Assembly (NCBI GenBank): GCA_018058095.1
Contig: JAGPCO010000034.1
Span: 1 to 59,312, forward strand
DNA length: 59,312 nt
Origin: Kofleriaceae bacterium
Lineage (GTDB): Bacteria; Myxococcota_A; Polyangia; Haliangiales; Haliangiaceae
Reading direction: 5' to 3'
The notes beneath the pieces are model-generated. The model saw nothing but the letters and a program-made list of their open reading frames with translations, searched no databases and was not told where the DNA came from. The stretch's first letter is position 1. Each line of letters begins with the position of its first letter. Made by a program: the position numbers and the translations under genes. Of the stretch, positions 42,007 to 50,053 are shown in pieces.

Positions 42007-43184
42007 CGCCGGCCCCCGGTGGCGGCCAGGATCTCCTTGGCCCACTGCTCGTCGGCCTCGGGGTCGCCGCTCGGCTCGCGATCGGCCGCGGTCAGCTGGC
42101 CCAGGCGCTCGCGCAGGCGGAGGATGCCCGACACCGCCGGGCTGCTGGCCGCGCTGGCCCGGCCCGGACCGACCAGGCTCAGGTGCGGGCGGCCGCCCAG
42201 CTCGTCGCGCCCGGCCGCGGCGGCGCTGCCCGCCGGCGCCTCGTCGTCGACCAGCGGCAGGTCGCGCGTGCCGCGCGCGGTCGGGCCAAGCGCGGCGCCC
42301 GCACCGGCGCGCCACTGGCCGAGGATCTGCACGTTCTGCCCGGTGACCGCGACCACCATCTCGCGCTCGCCCGCGGCCAGCCACACGACACGCGCCTTGC
42401 CGCCGAGCGAGCGGCTGGCCAGGACGTCGAGGCTGGTGGTGGCGAGCGGGCTGGTGCGGCGGCGCCGGAGCACGGCCACGGCGCCGATGGCGAGCGCGGC
42501 CAGGACGACGACCAGGGTGGTGGTCGGCACGCCGCCGCTGCCGCCGCGCGGGCTGGCCAGCGCGCTGGCGGCCGGCGCGCCGGGCGCGCTGGCGGGTGCG
42601 GCGGCCGTGGTTGCTGCCGCGGCGAGGGCGGTCGGCGGCGCCGCCGCCATGACGGTCGCGCCGGGGCGCTCGGTCGTCGACGCCGGCGCGAGCGGCGCGG
42701 TCGGCGCGACCGGCGGGGTGATCGACGCGACCGCGGTCGGGGTGGTGGCGGTCGGCGTCGGCGTCGGCGCCGGAGCCGGCGCCGGCGGCGGCGGCGGGCT
42801 GCGCGGGATGGTGACACGCAGCGCGTCTCCTTCCTGCTGCAGCCGGACCCGCGGCGCCAGCGCCACCACCGCGTCGTGGTCGACGAACAGCTTGATGCTG
42901 AGGATCCGCTGCGACCGGCCGCGGATCTCGATCGACTTCACGGTCGGGTCGCCCGGGCGCACCTCGCGCCCCTCGGGGCGGCCGCGCAGCGGCACCTCGA
43001 GGCGCTGACGCACGACCTCGGCCGTGAGCGTGGCCGCGGTCGCGCCGGGGATGACGACGTCGACCGCGTCACCGCGGTCGGTCACCAGGAAGCGGCTGGC
43101 GCTCGGGCCCGCGCTGGCGCGGGACGGCGCCAGGCCGAGCGCGGCCAGCACCAGGGCGAGGACGGTCAGGCGACGGGGCGTCAT
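42003..43184 (-). CDS. fliO: FliO, export gate assembly protein (large form)
   Basis: A 393-residue protein, much longer than usual FliO (about 100-230). It has a signal peptide (residues 1-25), an AMIN-like domain (30-130, with VDVVIPGATAATLTAEVVRQ and IEIRGRSQRILSIKLF), and a Pro/Ala/Thr-rich stretch. A transmembrane helix follows (VPTTTLVVVLAALAIGAVAVL), then the FliO core with LDVLASRSLGGKARVVWLAAGEREMVVAVTGQNVQIL. The AMIN part probably sits in the periplasm and may bind peptidoglycan. It is 2 bp after fliN. Confidence 0.88.
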   Translation of the reverse strand: MTPRRLTVLALVLAALGLAPSRASAGPSASRFLVTDRGDAVDVVIPGATAATLTAEVVRQRLEVPLRGRPEGREVRPGDPTVKSIEIRGRSQRILSIKLFVDHDAVVALAPRVRLQQEGDALRVTIPRSPPPPPAPAPAPTPTPTATTPTAVASITPPVAPTAPLAPASTTERPGATVMAAAPPTALAAAATTAAAPASAPGAPAASALASPRGGSGGVPTTTLVVVLAALAIGAVAVLRRRRTSPLATTSLDVLASRSLGGKARVVWLAAGEREMVVAVTGQNVQILGQWRAGAGAALGPTARGTRDLPLVDDEAPAGSAAAAGRDELGGRPHLSLVGPGRASAASSPAVSGILRLRERLGQLTAADREPSGDPEADEQWAKEILAATGGRR

Positions 43185-43186
43185 GG

Positions 43187-43465
43187 TCAGGGCTCCTTGC
43201 CGATGATCTCGAGGATGCGGATGCCGCAGCGCTCGCCGACCGCGACCGCCTCGGCCCGCGCGACCAGGCGCGAGTTGACGCGGACGTCGAGCGGCGCGCC
43301 GGTCGGCTTGTCGAGCGTGATGAGCGAGCCCGCGCCGAGCCGGCCGGCCAGCTCCGACAGGTTCATCGTGATCCGGCCCAGCTCGACGGTGAGGTCGAGT
43401 GGGACATCGGACAGGAGATCCTCGAGCGCACGCGGATCGAGGACGTCGGCGGGGTCGTCGCTCAT
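43187..43465 (-). CDS. fliN: FliN, C-ring switch protein
   Basis: A 92-residue SpoA-domain protein. It has DVPLDLTVELGRITMNLSEL, then LGAGSLITLDKPTGAPLDVRVNSRLVARAEAVAVGERCGIRI, matching FliN throughout. It forms the base of the C ring together with FliM. The ATG overlaps the fliM stop (ATGA). Confidence 0.95.
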   Translation of the reverse strand: MSDDPADVLDPRALEDLLSDVPLDLTVELGRITMNLSELAGRLGAGSLITLDKPTGAPLDVRVNSRLVARAEAVAVGERCGIRILEIIGKEP

Positions 43466-44406
43466 GGCTTACCTCGGCGGGCAGGGGGGACGCTGGACAC
43501 CTCGACCGCGAGCACGCCGCGGCTGACCACCGGCTTGCCCCAGGCCTTGATCACGTTGCCGCAGTAGACCGGGACCGGCGTGTCGACGAAGGTCGGCAGC
43601 GTCAGCGTGGTGCCCACGGCCAGGCGGCGCAGCTGCGACAGGCGGATGCGGATGGCGCCGAGCTCGACCCGCAGCTCGATCGGCACGGTGCCGAGCGCGG
43701 TCGCCACGGTGGCGGCGTCGGGCCGGTTCGCGGCCAGCGCGACCACCGGCGGCAGCAGGGTCTCGGGGCGGGCGAACAGGCGGATCTGGCCGCTGACGTT
43801 GCCCGACAGCATGATCGTCGCGCCCAGCAGCAGGCCGTCCTCGAACATGGGGTGCGGCGTGTCGAGCCCGAGCGTCTCGGCGGCGAGGACCTCGTCGTGC
43901 CGCTCGCGCCACGACCGCGCGACCAGCTCGACCAGGGCGGTGCCGGTGGTGCGGAACAGGCGCAGCGCCAGCGCCGACGGGTTGCGACCGGTCGGCGGCT
44001 CGTCCTTGGAGCCGCAGCGGCGGGTCGAGGCGGCCTCGATGACCGAGCCGGTCACCGCCACCAGCAGCTGCCCGGCGCGGCCGGCCGGCTGGGTCGACGC
44101 GATCCACATCGTGCGCTGCTCGTCCTTGAGCGCGGCACCATCGACCACCTCGGCGTCGACCGCGTCGGCCGAGAACTCGGCCGGGATGAACGAGCGGATC
44201 ACCCGCTCGACGCCGCGCGCCACCGTCTGCGCCAGCTGCATCAGGATGGGGCGGGCGGTCTGGGCGTCACGATCGGCGGCGATGAGCGCCAGCGGCGAGG
44301 TCTCGACGTCGTCCTGCTGGCTCGGCGCGGTGCGGACCGGCCCTGACTGCCGGATGGCCGCTTGCAGCGCCGCAAGCTCGGCAGGATCCAGCGGGGAGTC
44401 ACTCAC
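43462..44406 (-). CDS. fliM: FliM-like C-ring switch protein
   Basis: A 314-residue protein. A short N-terminal segment (LDPAELAALQAAI) stands where FliM has the CheY-binding LSQAEIDALL motif. A CheC-like middle domain follows without an obvious GGxG motif, then a C-terminal SpoA domain (VPIELRVELGAIRIRLSQLRRLAVGTTLTLP). The start is a GTG with no Shine-Dalgarno site, 12 nt after a sigma-54-type element. Because the docking motif is changed, CheY binding may differ from the enterobacterial model. It leads the fliM-to-fliA gene run. Confidence 0.88.
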   Translation of the reverse strand: MSDSPLDPAELAALQAAIRQSGPVRTAPSQQDDVETSPLALIAADRDAQTARPILMQLAQTVARGVERVIRSFIPAEFSADAVDAEVVDGAALKDEQRTMWIASTQPAGRAGQLLVAVTGSVIEAASTRRCGSKDEPPTGRNPSALALRLFRTTGTALVELVARSWRERHDEVLAAETLGLDTPHPMFEDGLLLGATIMLSGNVSGQIRLFARPETLLPPVVALAANRPDAATVATALGTVPIELRVELGAIRIRLSQLRRLAVGTTLTLPTFVDTPVPVYCGNVIKAWGKPVVSRGVLAVEVSSVPPARRGKP

Positions 44407-44418
44407 GGCGGTCGGTAG

Positions 44419-44434
44419 AGCAACCCGCGGGCCA
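44419..44434 (-). promoter_or_regulatory. Sigma-54 promoter of the fliM operon
   Basis: The minus strand reads TGGCCCGCGGGTTGCT, matching TGGCACG-N4-TTGCW at 11 of 12 positions with the obligatory GG-N10-GC. Transcription should begin about 2 nt before the fliM GTG, giving an almost leaderless message. Exactly the same 12-nt distance is seen at flgB. Confidence 0.8.
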
Positions 44435-44550
44435 GGGGCAAGTGGTCAACATCGTTCGACTTGGCCCGCGCGGACCACCCGGCTGTCGGCGGCGCTGACG
44501 GGCCGGCGCGGGCTTCGGTGGCAGGCCTACATGAAGGCGCGGGCGTGCTC

Positions 44551-44571
44551 CGAGCCGGCTGCCCCGGCTCG
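44551..44571 (-). terminator. Hairpin downstream of flgE
   Basis: An 8-bp perfect inverted repeat, CGAGCCGG and CCGGCTCG, with a 5-nt loop, 247 bp after the flgE stop and upstream of the fliM promoter. It has no U-tract. It may end the flgB-to-flgE transcript. Confidence 0.45.
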
Positions 44572-44817
44572 ATCCGGCGCACCTGCGCCCGGGCGGGCGA
44601 GCAGGGGGACGGCGATGTGGCCAGGCGGCACGCACCGGCGGCGACGGGGCGCGGTCGAACCGGCCGGTCGGCCGATGGTCCGGCGCCGCGCGGGCCAGGT
44701 CGTGGCCGCGACGCGCGGCCGGCGGCGCTCGGGCCCGACCGCCCACGCGTGGTGAGCGTGGCCCGGCGACGAAGCAGGCAGGTGGGCCGGCGTGGGCCGG
44801 CGCGGGCCGGCCGGCGA

Positions 44818-46107
44818 TCAGCGCTTGATGTTCGCGACCTCGGCCAGCATCTCGTCGGCGGTGGTCACCGTGCGGGTGTTGGCCGAGAACGCGCGCTGGT
44901 AGGCGATGAGCGTGACCAGTTCCTCGCTGAGGTCGACGTTGGAGGCCTCGAGCGCGCCGCCGGAGATGGCGCCGCGCCCGCCGCTGCCGGCGACGTCGAC
45001 CAGCGGCTGGCCCGAGGTCGAGCTCTCCGCGTACAGGCCGTCGCCGGCCCGGGTCAGGCCGGAGTCGGCCGCGAACGTGGCCAGCGCGACCTGGGCCAGC
45101 TCCCGGGTGTCGCCGTTGTCGAACACGCCGGTGATGGTGCCGTCGTCGGCGATGGTCAGGTCGACCAGGGCGCCGGTGGCCCGGCCGTCGATGTCCAGCC
45201 CGATCACGGACGGCTCACCGGCGGTCTGGGTGGTGCCGACCCGGCCGGTCCCGCCATCCGTGGTGATGGCGTCGCCGAAGTCGAAGGTGATGGCCTGGGG
45301 CCCGTTGGCGCCGATGAAGTTGGCCGCCGAGACGGTCTGCACCTCGGTGTCGAGCGCGCCGGCGCCGTCGAAGCCCAACGTGCCGGTGGCGATCTCCGTG
45401 AGCGTGCCCGGGGTACCGCCGGTGACCTCGCCACCGTCGACCATCGCGTGCCACTCCCAGGCCCCGCCGCCGTTGTTGCGGAAGAACATCTGCACGTCGT
45501 GGGCAGCGCCGAGCGAGTCATACACGGTCGCCTGGGTCTGGTAGCTGAACGTGTTTCTGTCGGTCGGGTCGAACGCCGTTGCCGCCGGCACTGCCGCGGC
45601 TCCGGAGTCGAGGTGGACGCTCATCGCCGCCGAGGTCGTCGCCACCGGCGGCGCCGACAGCCCAGCCAGCTGCAGGTCGCTCGGCGCGGTGGCGCGGACG
45701 CCGGCCGGATCGATCAGGTAGCCCTGCAGGCGCAGCCCGCCGGGGTTGACCACGTAGCCGCTCTGGTCGAGCGCGAAGCGGCCATCGCGGCTGTAGTAGT
45801 TGGCGGCCTGGCCGTTGTGGTTGCCGCTCACGACGAAGTAGCCGTCGCCGCGCACCGCCATGTCGAGCATGCCGCCGGTCTGCTGGACCGAGCCCTGCTC
45901 GAACTGGGTCTGCAGCACGCCCGAGCGCACCCCGGCGCCGAGGCGCTGGCTGCCGAGGTTGCCGCCGAGGACGTCGGCGAAGCCGGCCCGGGTGCGCTTG
46001 AAGCCGGTGGTGGAGACGTTGGCGATGTTGTCGCCGACGACGCCGATGGCGTTGCCGTGGGCGGTCATGCCGCTGGCGCCGGTGAACAGGCTGGTGAGCA
46101 GGCTCAT
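44818..46107 (-). CDS. flgE: FlgE, hook protein
   Basis: A 429-residue hook protein. It starts MSLLTSLFTGASGMTAHGNA, then VVGDNIANVSTTGFKRTRAGFADVL. It ends EASNVDLSEELVTLIAYQRAFSANTRTVTTADEMLAEVANIKR, the FlgE C-terminus. The middle contains the FlgE D2 region (NTFSYQTQATVYDSLGAAHDVQMFF). AGGAGG just before the ATG is the best ribosome binding site of the locus, as fits an abundant protein. Confidence 0.95.
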   Translation of the reverse strand: MSLLTSLFTGASGMTAHGNAIGVVGDNIANVSTTGFKRTRAGFADVLGGNLGSQRLGAGVRSGVLQTQFEQGSVQQTGGMLDMAVRGDGYFVVSGNHNGQAANYYSRDGRFALDQSGYVVNPGGLRLQGYLIDPAGVRATAPSDLQLAGLSAPPVATTSAAMSVHLDSGAAAVPAATAFDPTDRNTFSYQTQATVYDSLGAAHDVQMFFRNNGGGAWEWHAMVDGGEVTGGTPGTLTEIATGTLGFDGAGALDTEVQTVSAANFIGANGPQAITFDFGDAITTDGGTGRVGTTQTAGEPSVIGLDIDGRATGALVDLTIADDGTITGVFDNGDTRELAQVALATFAADSGLTRAGDGLYAESSTSGQPLVDVAGSGGRGAISGGALEASNVDLSEELVTLIAYQRAFSANTRTVTTADEMLAEVANIKR

Positions 46108-46170
46108 GGTCCTCCTGGGGGAAACGGGTGGCGAACGAGGGAGCGGAACGAAGGGTGGTGGTCGGTGCGT

Positions 46171-46932
46171 TCAGCTCGCGGTCGGCAGCGCGAGCGGATC
46201 GGTCGGCGTGGTCGGGCTGGTCTGGGTCGGGCGCGGTGGGATGATCGGCGGCAGCGACGGCGACGCCTGGGCGATGGTCGACACCGCCGCCGGCGACACC
46301 CGGGCCCCGCCGATGCCCAGGCGTGGCCCGGCGGCGGTCAGCTCGATGCGATCGATCACGCCGGTCAGTTGCGGGCTGCCGGCCACCGCGGCGCCGTCGC
46401 GACCGGTCAGCGTCACCTCGACGGTGTAGGTGCCGGGGGCGAGCTCGCGGCCGGCGGCGTCCTTGCCGTCCCAGCCCAGGCTGGCGCCGTCCTGGCCCGG
46501 CCCGAGCGTGAGGGTGCGGACGGGCTCGCCGTTGCCGTCGCGGACGACGACCTCGCCGCTGGCGTACGGGCCGCCGCAGTGGATGGTCAGCGGCGGCGGC
46601 GGCCCGTCGAGATCGAGGCTGGACGCGTCGGCGGTGCCGACCCGGCCGACCACCGCGGCCAGCCCGGCGGTGGCCGCGGCCGCCTGCTCGCCGGCCAGCG
46701 CGGCCAGCTGCTTGTTGGTCTCGACCGACTGCTCGAGGTCCGAGAAGGTGGCGAGCTGCGCGACCATGTCGGCTCCGCTCATCGGATCGAGCGGGTTCTG
46801 GTACTGCAGCTGGGCCACGAACAGCTTGAGGAACTCGCCGCGGCTCCCGTTCATGCCGCCGCTCGCGCCGGTGGTCGTCGGCAGCGACGGGGTCGTGGTG
46901 GGGGAGGGGGCGCTGAGGGGGTCGATGGCCAT
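46171..46932 (-). CDS. flgD: FlgD, hook-capping scaffold protein
   Basis: A 253-residue protein. Conserved FlgD start: EFLKLFVAQLQYQNPLDPMSGADMVAQLATFSDLEQS. It then has the Ig-like/FlgD domain (SGEVVVRDGNGEPVRTLTLGP, LGWDGKDAAGRELAPGTYTVEV). An extra Pro/Thr-rich tail of about 40 residues ends the protein. It caps the growing hook. Confidence 0.94.
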   Translation of the reverse strand: MAIDPLSAPSPTTTPSLPTTTGASGGMNGSRGEFLKLFVAQLQYQNPLDPMSGADMVAQLATFSDLEQSVETNKQLAALAGEQAAAATAGLAAVVGRVGTADASSLDLDGPPPPLTIHCGGPYASGEVVVRDGNGEPVRTLTLGPGQDGASLGWDGKDAAGRELAPGTYTVEVTLTGRDGAAVAGSPQLTGVIDRIELTAAGPRLGIGGARVSPAAVSTIAQASPSLPPIIPPRPTQTSPTTPTDPLALPTAS

Positions 46933-46977
46933 GGCTGCTCCGGTCGAAGAGGTGAGGGAGATGCGGCGTGGGGTGGC

Positions 46978-48309
46978 TCAGGCCAGCGCGATGACGCGCG
47001 GATCGGTCGGGGCGGGGCCGGGCGAGGCCGCGGCCTCCCCATGCGACGGCCGGCCCGGCCCGGCGGGCGGGCGCTCGGGATGCGGCGGTGCGTCGCGCCC
47101 GCCGGCGCCGGCATCGCGGCTGCTGGTGGTGACGTTGGCCAGGGTCAGGCCGTGCCCGCGCAGCGCGGCGTCGAGCTGGTCGAGCGAGCGGCCGAGCGCG
47201 CCGGCCAGGCCGTCGCTGCCGGCGCGCATCGTCACGTCGACGTCGTGGCCGCGGACCTGGATCGACACGACCACCCGGCTGTCGTCATCACCGACGACGA
47301 CGTGGGCGCGCCCGCCGCGCGTGCTGGCGCCGGCCTCGGCCACCTCGGCGCGGGCAGCGGCGCGATCGGCCGCGTCGGCGGCGGCGAGGCCGGGGTCGGG
47401 CCGTGGCGCTGCCGCCGCGGCGGCGCGGTCGCTGGCCCGTTCGGGCCCGGCGGCGACCGGCCCAGGGCGATCGGCCGCGGTCGCCTCGGCGCGGTCGCCG
47501 CCCAGCAGGCCGGCACCGACGTCGGCGCCGTGCTCCCCTTCGCTGCCGCGGTCGTCGTCGTCGCTGGCCTCGGTCGTCGCCGTGGTGGCGGCGGCAGCGG
47601 CGCCGGCGGGCGCGACGCCGGGGCCGCCCGGCGCGGGCTCGGTCGCGCTCGTCGCGGCGGCGCTGCCTCGGCCGTCGGTCTGGGCCTCGGCCATGGCCTG
47701 GCTGATCACGTCGACCAGGCCGGCGTCGGTCTGGGTCGAGGTGGCGGCGTCGGCGCCGACCGCACTGGCCGTGCCGTCAGGCTCGAGCTGGACCACGACC
47801 CCGGCCACGCCGGGTGGTGCAGCCGCGTCGGCGCTACGGCCAGGCCCGGGTGTTGGCGCGTCGACGGTGGCGTCGCCCTGCGGTGCGCCCTCGGCGGGTC
47901 GTGCCGGGTTCGTGGGCGCCGCCGTCGCGTCGCCGCGGTGGGGGGCCGCCGTGCGGGGCGTCGTCGCCCTGGCCGCCTGGTCGCCCGGGCCGCGCGGCAC
48001 GTCCGCGGCCGCGTCTGGCCGCTGGCGGGGCGATGCCGGCGTGGCGACCGCCACCGTGCGGGGCGCCGTCGCCCCGGCCGTTGCGTCGCGGTCGTCGCGC
48101 TGCGCCTCGCGCCGCGCATCGTCCTCGCGCTGCGCCTCGCGCTGCGCCGCCGCGTCGCGCCACACCGCCGCGTCGCGCGGACCCGCCGCGCTGGCCTGGC
48201 CCAGGTCCTGGCGGAAGCTGCGCTCGCGCGCCGGCTCGCTGCGCGGCCCCGGCGCCCGCGCCAGCTCGGTCGCGTCGGCCGCGGCACCGAGGCCGACCAG
48301 CCGGGTCAC
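46978..48309 (-). CDS. fliK: FliK, hook-length control protein
   Basis: A 443-residue protein. Most of it is Ala/Arg/Pro-rich low-complexity sequence, as expected for the molecular ruler part. The last 130 residues include DSRVVVSIQVRGHDVDVTMRAGSDGLAGALGRSLDQLDAALRGHGL, the C-terminal Flg_hook domain that flips FlhB specificity. The GTG at 48309 overlaps the fliJ stop (GTGA). Position between fliJ and flgD supports the call. Confidence 0.8.
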   Translation of the reverse strand: MTRLVGLGAAADATELARAPGPRSEPARERSFRQDLGQASAAGPRDAAVWRDAAAQREAQREDDARREAQRDDRDATAGATAPRTVAVATPASPRQRPDAAADVPRGPGDQAARATTPRTAAPHRGDATAAPTNPARPAEGAPQGDATVDAPTPGPGRSADAAAPPGVAGVVVQLEPDGTASAVGADAATSTQTDAGLVDVISQAMAEAQTDGRGSAAATSATEPAPGGPGVAPAGAAAAATTATTEASDDDDRGSEGEHGADVGAGLLGGDRAEATAADRPGPVAAGPERASDRAAAAAAPRPDPGLAAADAADRAAARAEVAEAGASTRGGRAHVVVGDDDSRVVVSIQVRGHDVDVTMRAGSDGLAGALGRSLDQLDAALRGHGLTLANVTTSSRDAGAGGRDAPPHPERPPAGPGRPSHGEAAASPGPAPTDPRVIALA

Positions 48310-48743
48310 GGCGCCCTCGGGCGCGCCGCCAGCTCGTCGCTGGCGACCTGCTCGGCGCGGGACTCCGCCTCGGTCCGGGCCTCCTGCAGGCGCTCGGCCA
48401 CCCGGTCGACGGTGCGCAGCGCGCGCTCGCGCGTGCGCAGCTGGTCGGCCGCCTGGCGCGAACGGTCGGCCGCCTGGTCGGCCGAGGTCGCGGCCTCGGC
48501 CACGACCCGTCGCTCGAGGTCGACCGCGGCGATGACCCGGATGACCTGGCTCACGCTGGTGGCGCCGGCCAGCTTGTCGGGCGCCGCCGCCAGGTGGGCG
48601 TCGAGCACGTCGGTGGCCGAGACCAGGTCGCGGCTGGCCAGGTCGGCCTCGGCGCGCCGGTGCGCGTGTTCGGCGGCGGCGACGTCGCGCAGGTGGGCGC
48701 GGGCGGCGCGCACCGCGCGCACGACGCGAGGACGGATGGTCAT
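48306..48743 (-). CDS. fliJ: FliJ, export ATPase stalk protein
   Basis: A 145-residue, almost wholly coiled-coil protein that follows fliI with an ATGA overlap. Helical heptads run from VVRAVRAARAHLRDVAAAEH to RERALRTVDRVAERLQEARTEAESRAEQ. FliJ is poorly conserved in sequence; length, coiled-coil form and gene order make the case. Confidence 0.75.
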   Translation of the reverse strand: MTIRPRVVRAVRAARAHLRDVAAAEHAHRRAEADLASRDLVSATDVLDAHLAAAPDKLAGATSVSQVIRVIAAVDLERRVVAEAATSADQAADRSRQAADQLRTRERALRTVDRVAERLQEARTEAESRAEQVASDELAARPRAP

Positions 48744-50053
48744 GACGAGGCCTCCTCGCCCAGCGCGGCGCCGAGGCCGGCCAGGGTTTCGGGGTAGGTG
48801 GTGATCGCGGTCGGTGGCTGCCGGGCCCAGGCGTCGAGCTTCTCGCCGACGGCCAGGGCCTGGTCGAGCGTGGGGTTGGCGCCCGGGTGGTAGGCGCCGA
48901 GGGACTGCAGCTCGAGCGCCTGGCGGCGCCGGGCCAGCTGCTCGCGCGCGCCCTGGGCCAGGCGATGTGCGCCGACCGCGGTGACCTTGCCGGCGACGCG
49001 CGAGGCCGAGGCCAGCACGTCGACCGCCGGGAAGTGGCCGCGCCCGGCCAGGTCGCGCGACAGCACGACGTGGGCGTCGAGCAGCGAGCGGGCCGAGTCG
49101 GCGATCGGATCGGCCAGGTCGTCACCCTCGACCAGCACGGTATAGAAGCCGGTGATCGATCCGCCGCCGGCGCGCGGCGCGACCCGCTCGAGCAGGCGGG
49201 GCAGTGTGGCGAACACGCTGGGCGGGTAGCCCTTGGTCGCCGGCGGCTCACCGAGCGACAGCCCGACCTCGCGCAGGGCCATGGCGTAGCGGGTCAGCGA
49301 GTCGAGCACGAGCAGGACGTGGCCGCCGCGGTCGCGGAAGTACTCGGCGATGGCGGTGGCGGCCAGGGCGCCGCGCACGCGCTCGAGCGGGGAGCGGTCG
49401 GCGGTGGCGGCGACCGCGACCAGGCGGGCGCCGTGGGTGCGGGCCAGCAGGTCGCGTACCTCGCGGCCGCGCTCGCCGATGAGGCCGATGACCACGACGT
49501 CGGCCGCGCTGTGGCTGGCGATCTGCTCGACCAGGACGCTCTTGCCGCAGCCGGCGCCGGCGAACACGCCGATGCGCTGACCGCGCCCGCACGTGAGCAG
49601 GCCGTCGATGACGCGGATGCCGGTGTCGAACCGCTGGGTGACCTCGGCTCGCAGGTGGACCGGCAGCGCGGGCTGGTCGAGCTCGACGCGGTCGCGGCAG
49701 CGCGGCGGCGGCAGGCCGTCGAGGGGCGCGCCGAACGGATCGACCAGGCGACCGAGCAGCTCGTCGCCGACGGCGAGCTGGCCGATCGCGGGCTGGCGCA
49801 GCGCCGACGCGCCCGGGCCGATGGCGCGCGACGCACCGAGCGGGACCAAGAGCACGTCGTCGTCGCGGAAGCCGACCACCTCGCACCGGATCGGGCCGTC
49901 ACCGCCGGCGACGACGACGACGTCGCCGATCCGCGCGCCCGGGGTCGAGGCCGAGATGACCAGGCCGGTCATGCCCTGGACCCGGCCGGCCACCTGCGGC
50001 CGGGCCAGGCGGCGGGTCAGGGCGGCGGCGGCGGCGCGCACGGAGGCGGTCAC
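48740..50053 (-). CDS. fliI: FliI, flagellar export ATPase
   Basis: A 437-residue F1-like ATPase. Walker A is GVFAGAGCGKSVLVEQIA. Next come VVIGLIGERGREVRDLL, VLLVLDSLTRYAMALREVGLSLGEPPATKGYPPSVFATLPRLLERV and GSITGFYTVLVEGDD. All are FliI blocks. The GTG at 50053 overlaps the fliH stop; an ATG further in would cut the N-terminal oligomerisation segment. The message order fliH-I-J gives the ATPase with its regulator and stalk. Confidence 0.95.
   Translation of the reverse strand: MTASVRAAAAALTRRLARPQVAGRVQGMTGLVISASTPGARIGDVVVVAGGDGPIRCEVVGFRDDDVLLVPLGASRAIGPGASALRQPAIGQLAVGDELLGRLVDPFGAPLDGLPPPRCRDRVELDQPALPVHLRAEVTQRFDTGIRVIDGLLTCGRGQRIGVFAGAGCGKSVLVEQIASHSAADVVVIGLIGERGREVRDLLARTHGARLVAVAATADRSPLERVRGALAATAIAEYFRDRGGHVLLVLDSLTRYAMALREVGLSLGEPPATKGYPPSVFATLPRLLERVAPRAGGGSITGFYTVLVEGDDLADPIADSARSLLDAHVVLSRDLAGRGHFPAVDVLASASRVAGKVTAVGAHRLAQGAREQLARRRQALELQSLGAYHPGANPTLDQALAVGEKLDAWARQPPTAITTYPETLAGLGAALGEEASS

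Larger units (their letters stand above)
44407..44817. other. 411-bp gap between flgE and fliM
   Basis: No gene is seen on either strand; fliL, which often lies here, is absent. The gap holds a hairpin (44551-44571) and the fliM sigma-54 element (44419-44434). Near flgE, GGGCCGGC recurs three times (44782-44813). This is the only long break inside the structural flagellar block. Confidence 0.7.

Noticed and set aside
44407-44817. Search for fliL, motA or motB in the flgE-fliM gap
   Set aside because: No frame has a signal anchor followed by a FliL-type domain or OmpA-like motif.
44461-48804. Very long plus-strand open frame (over 1400 codons) opposite flgE, flgD and fliK
   Set aside because: It runs antisense to well-recognised flagellar genes, is made of Gly/Arg/Ala/Val runs and has no family motif. 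It is an effect of GC-biased third positions.
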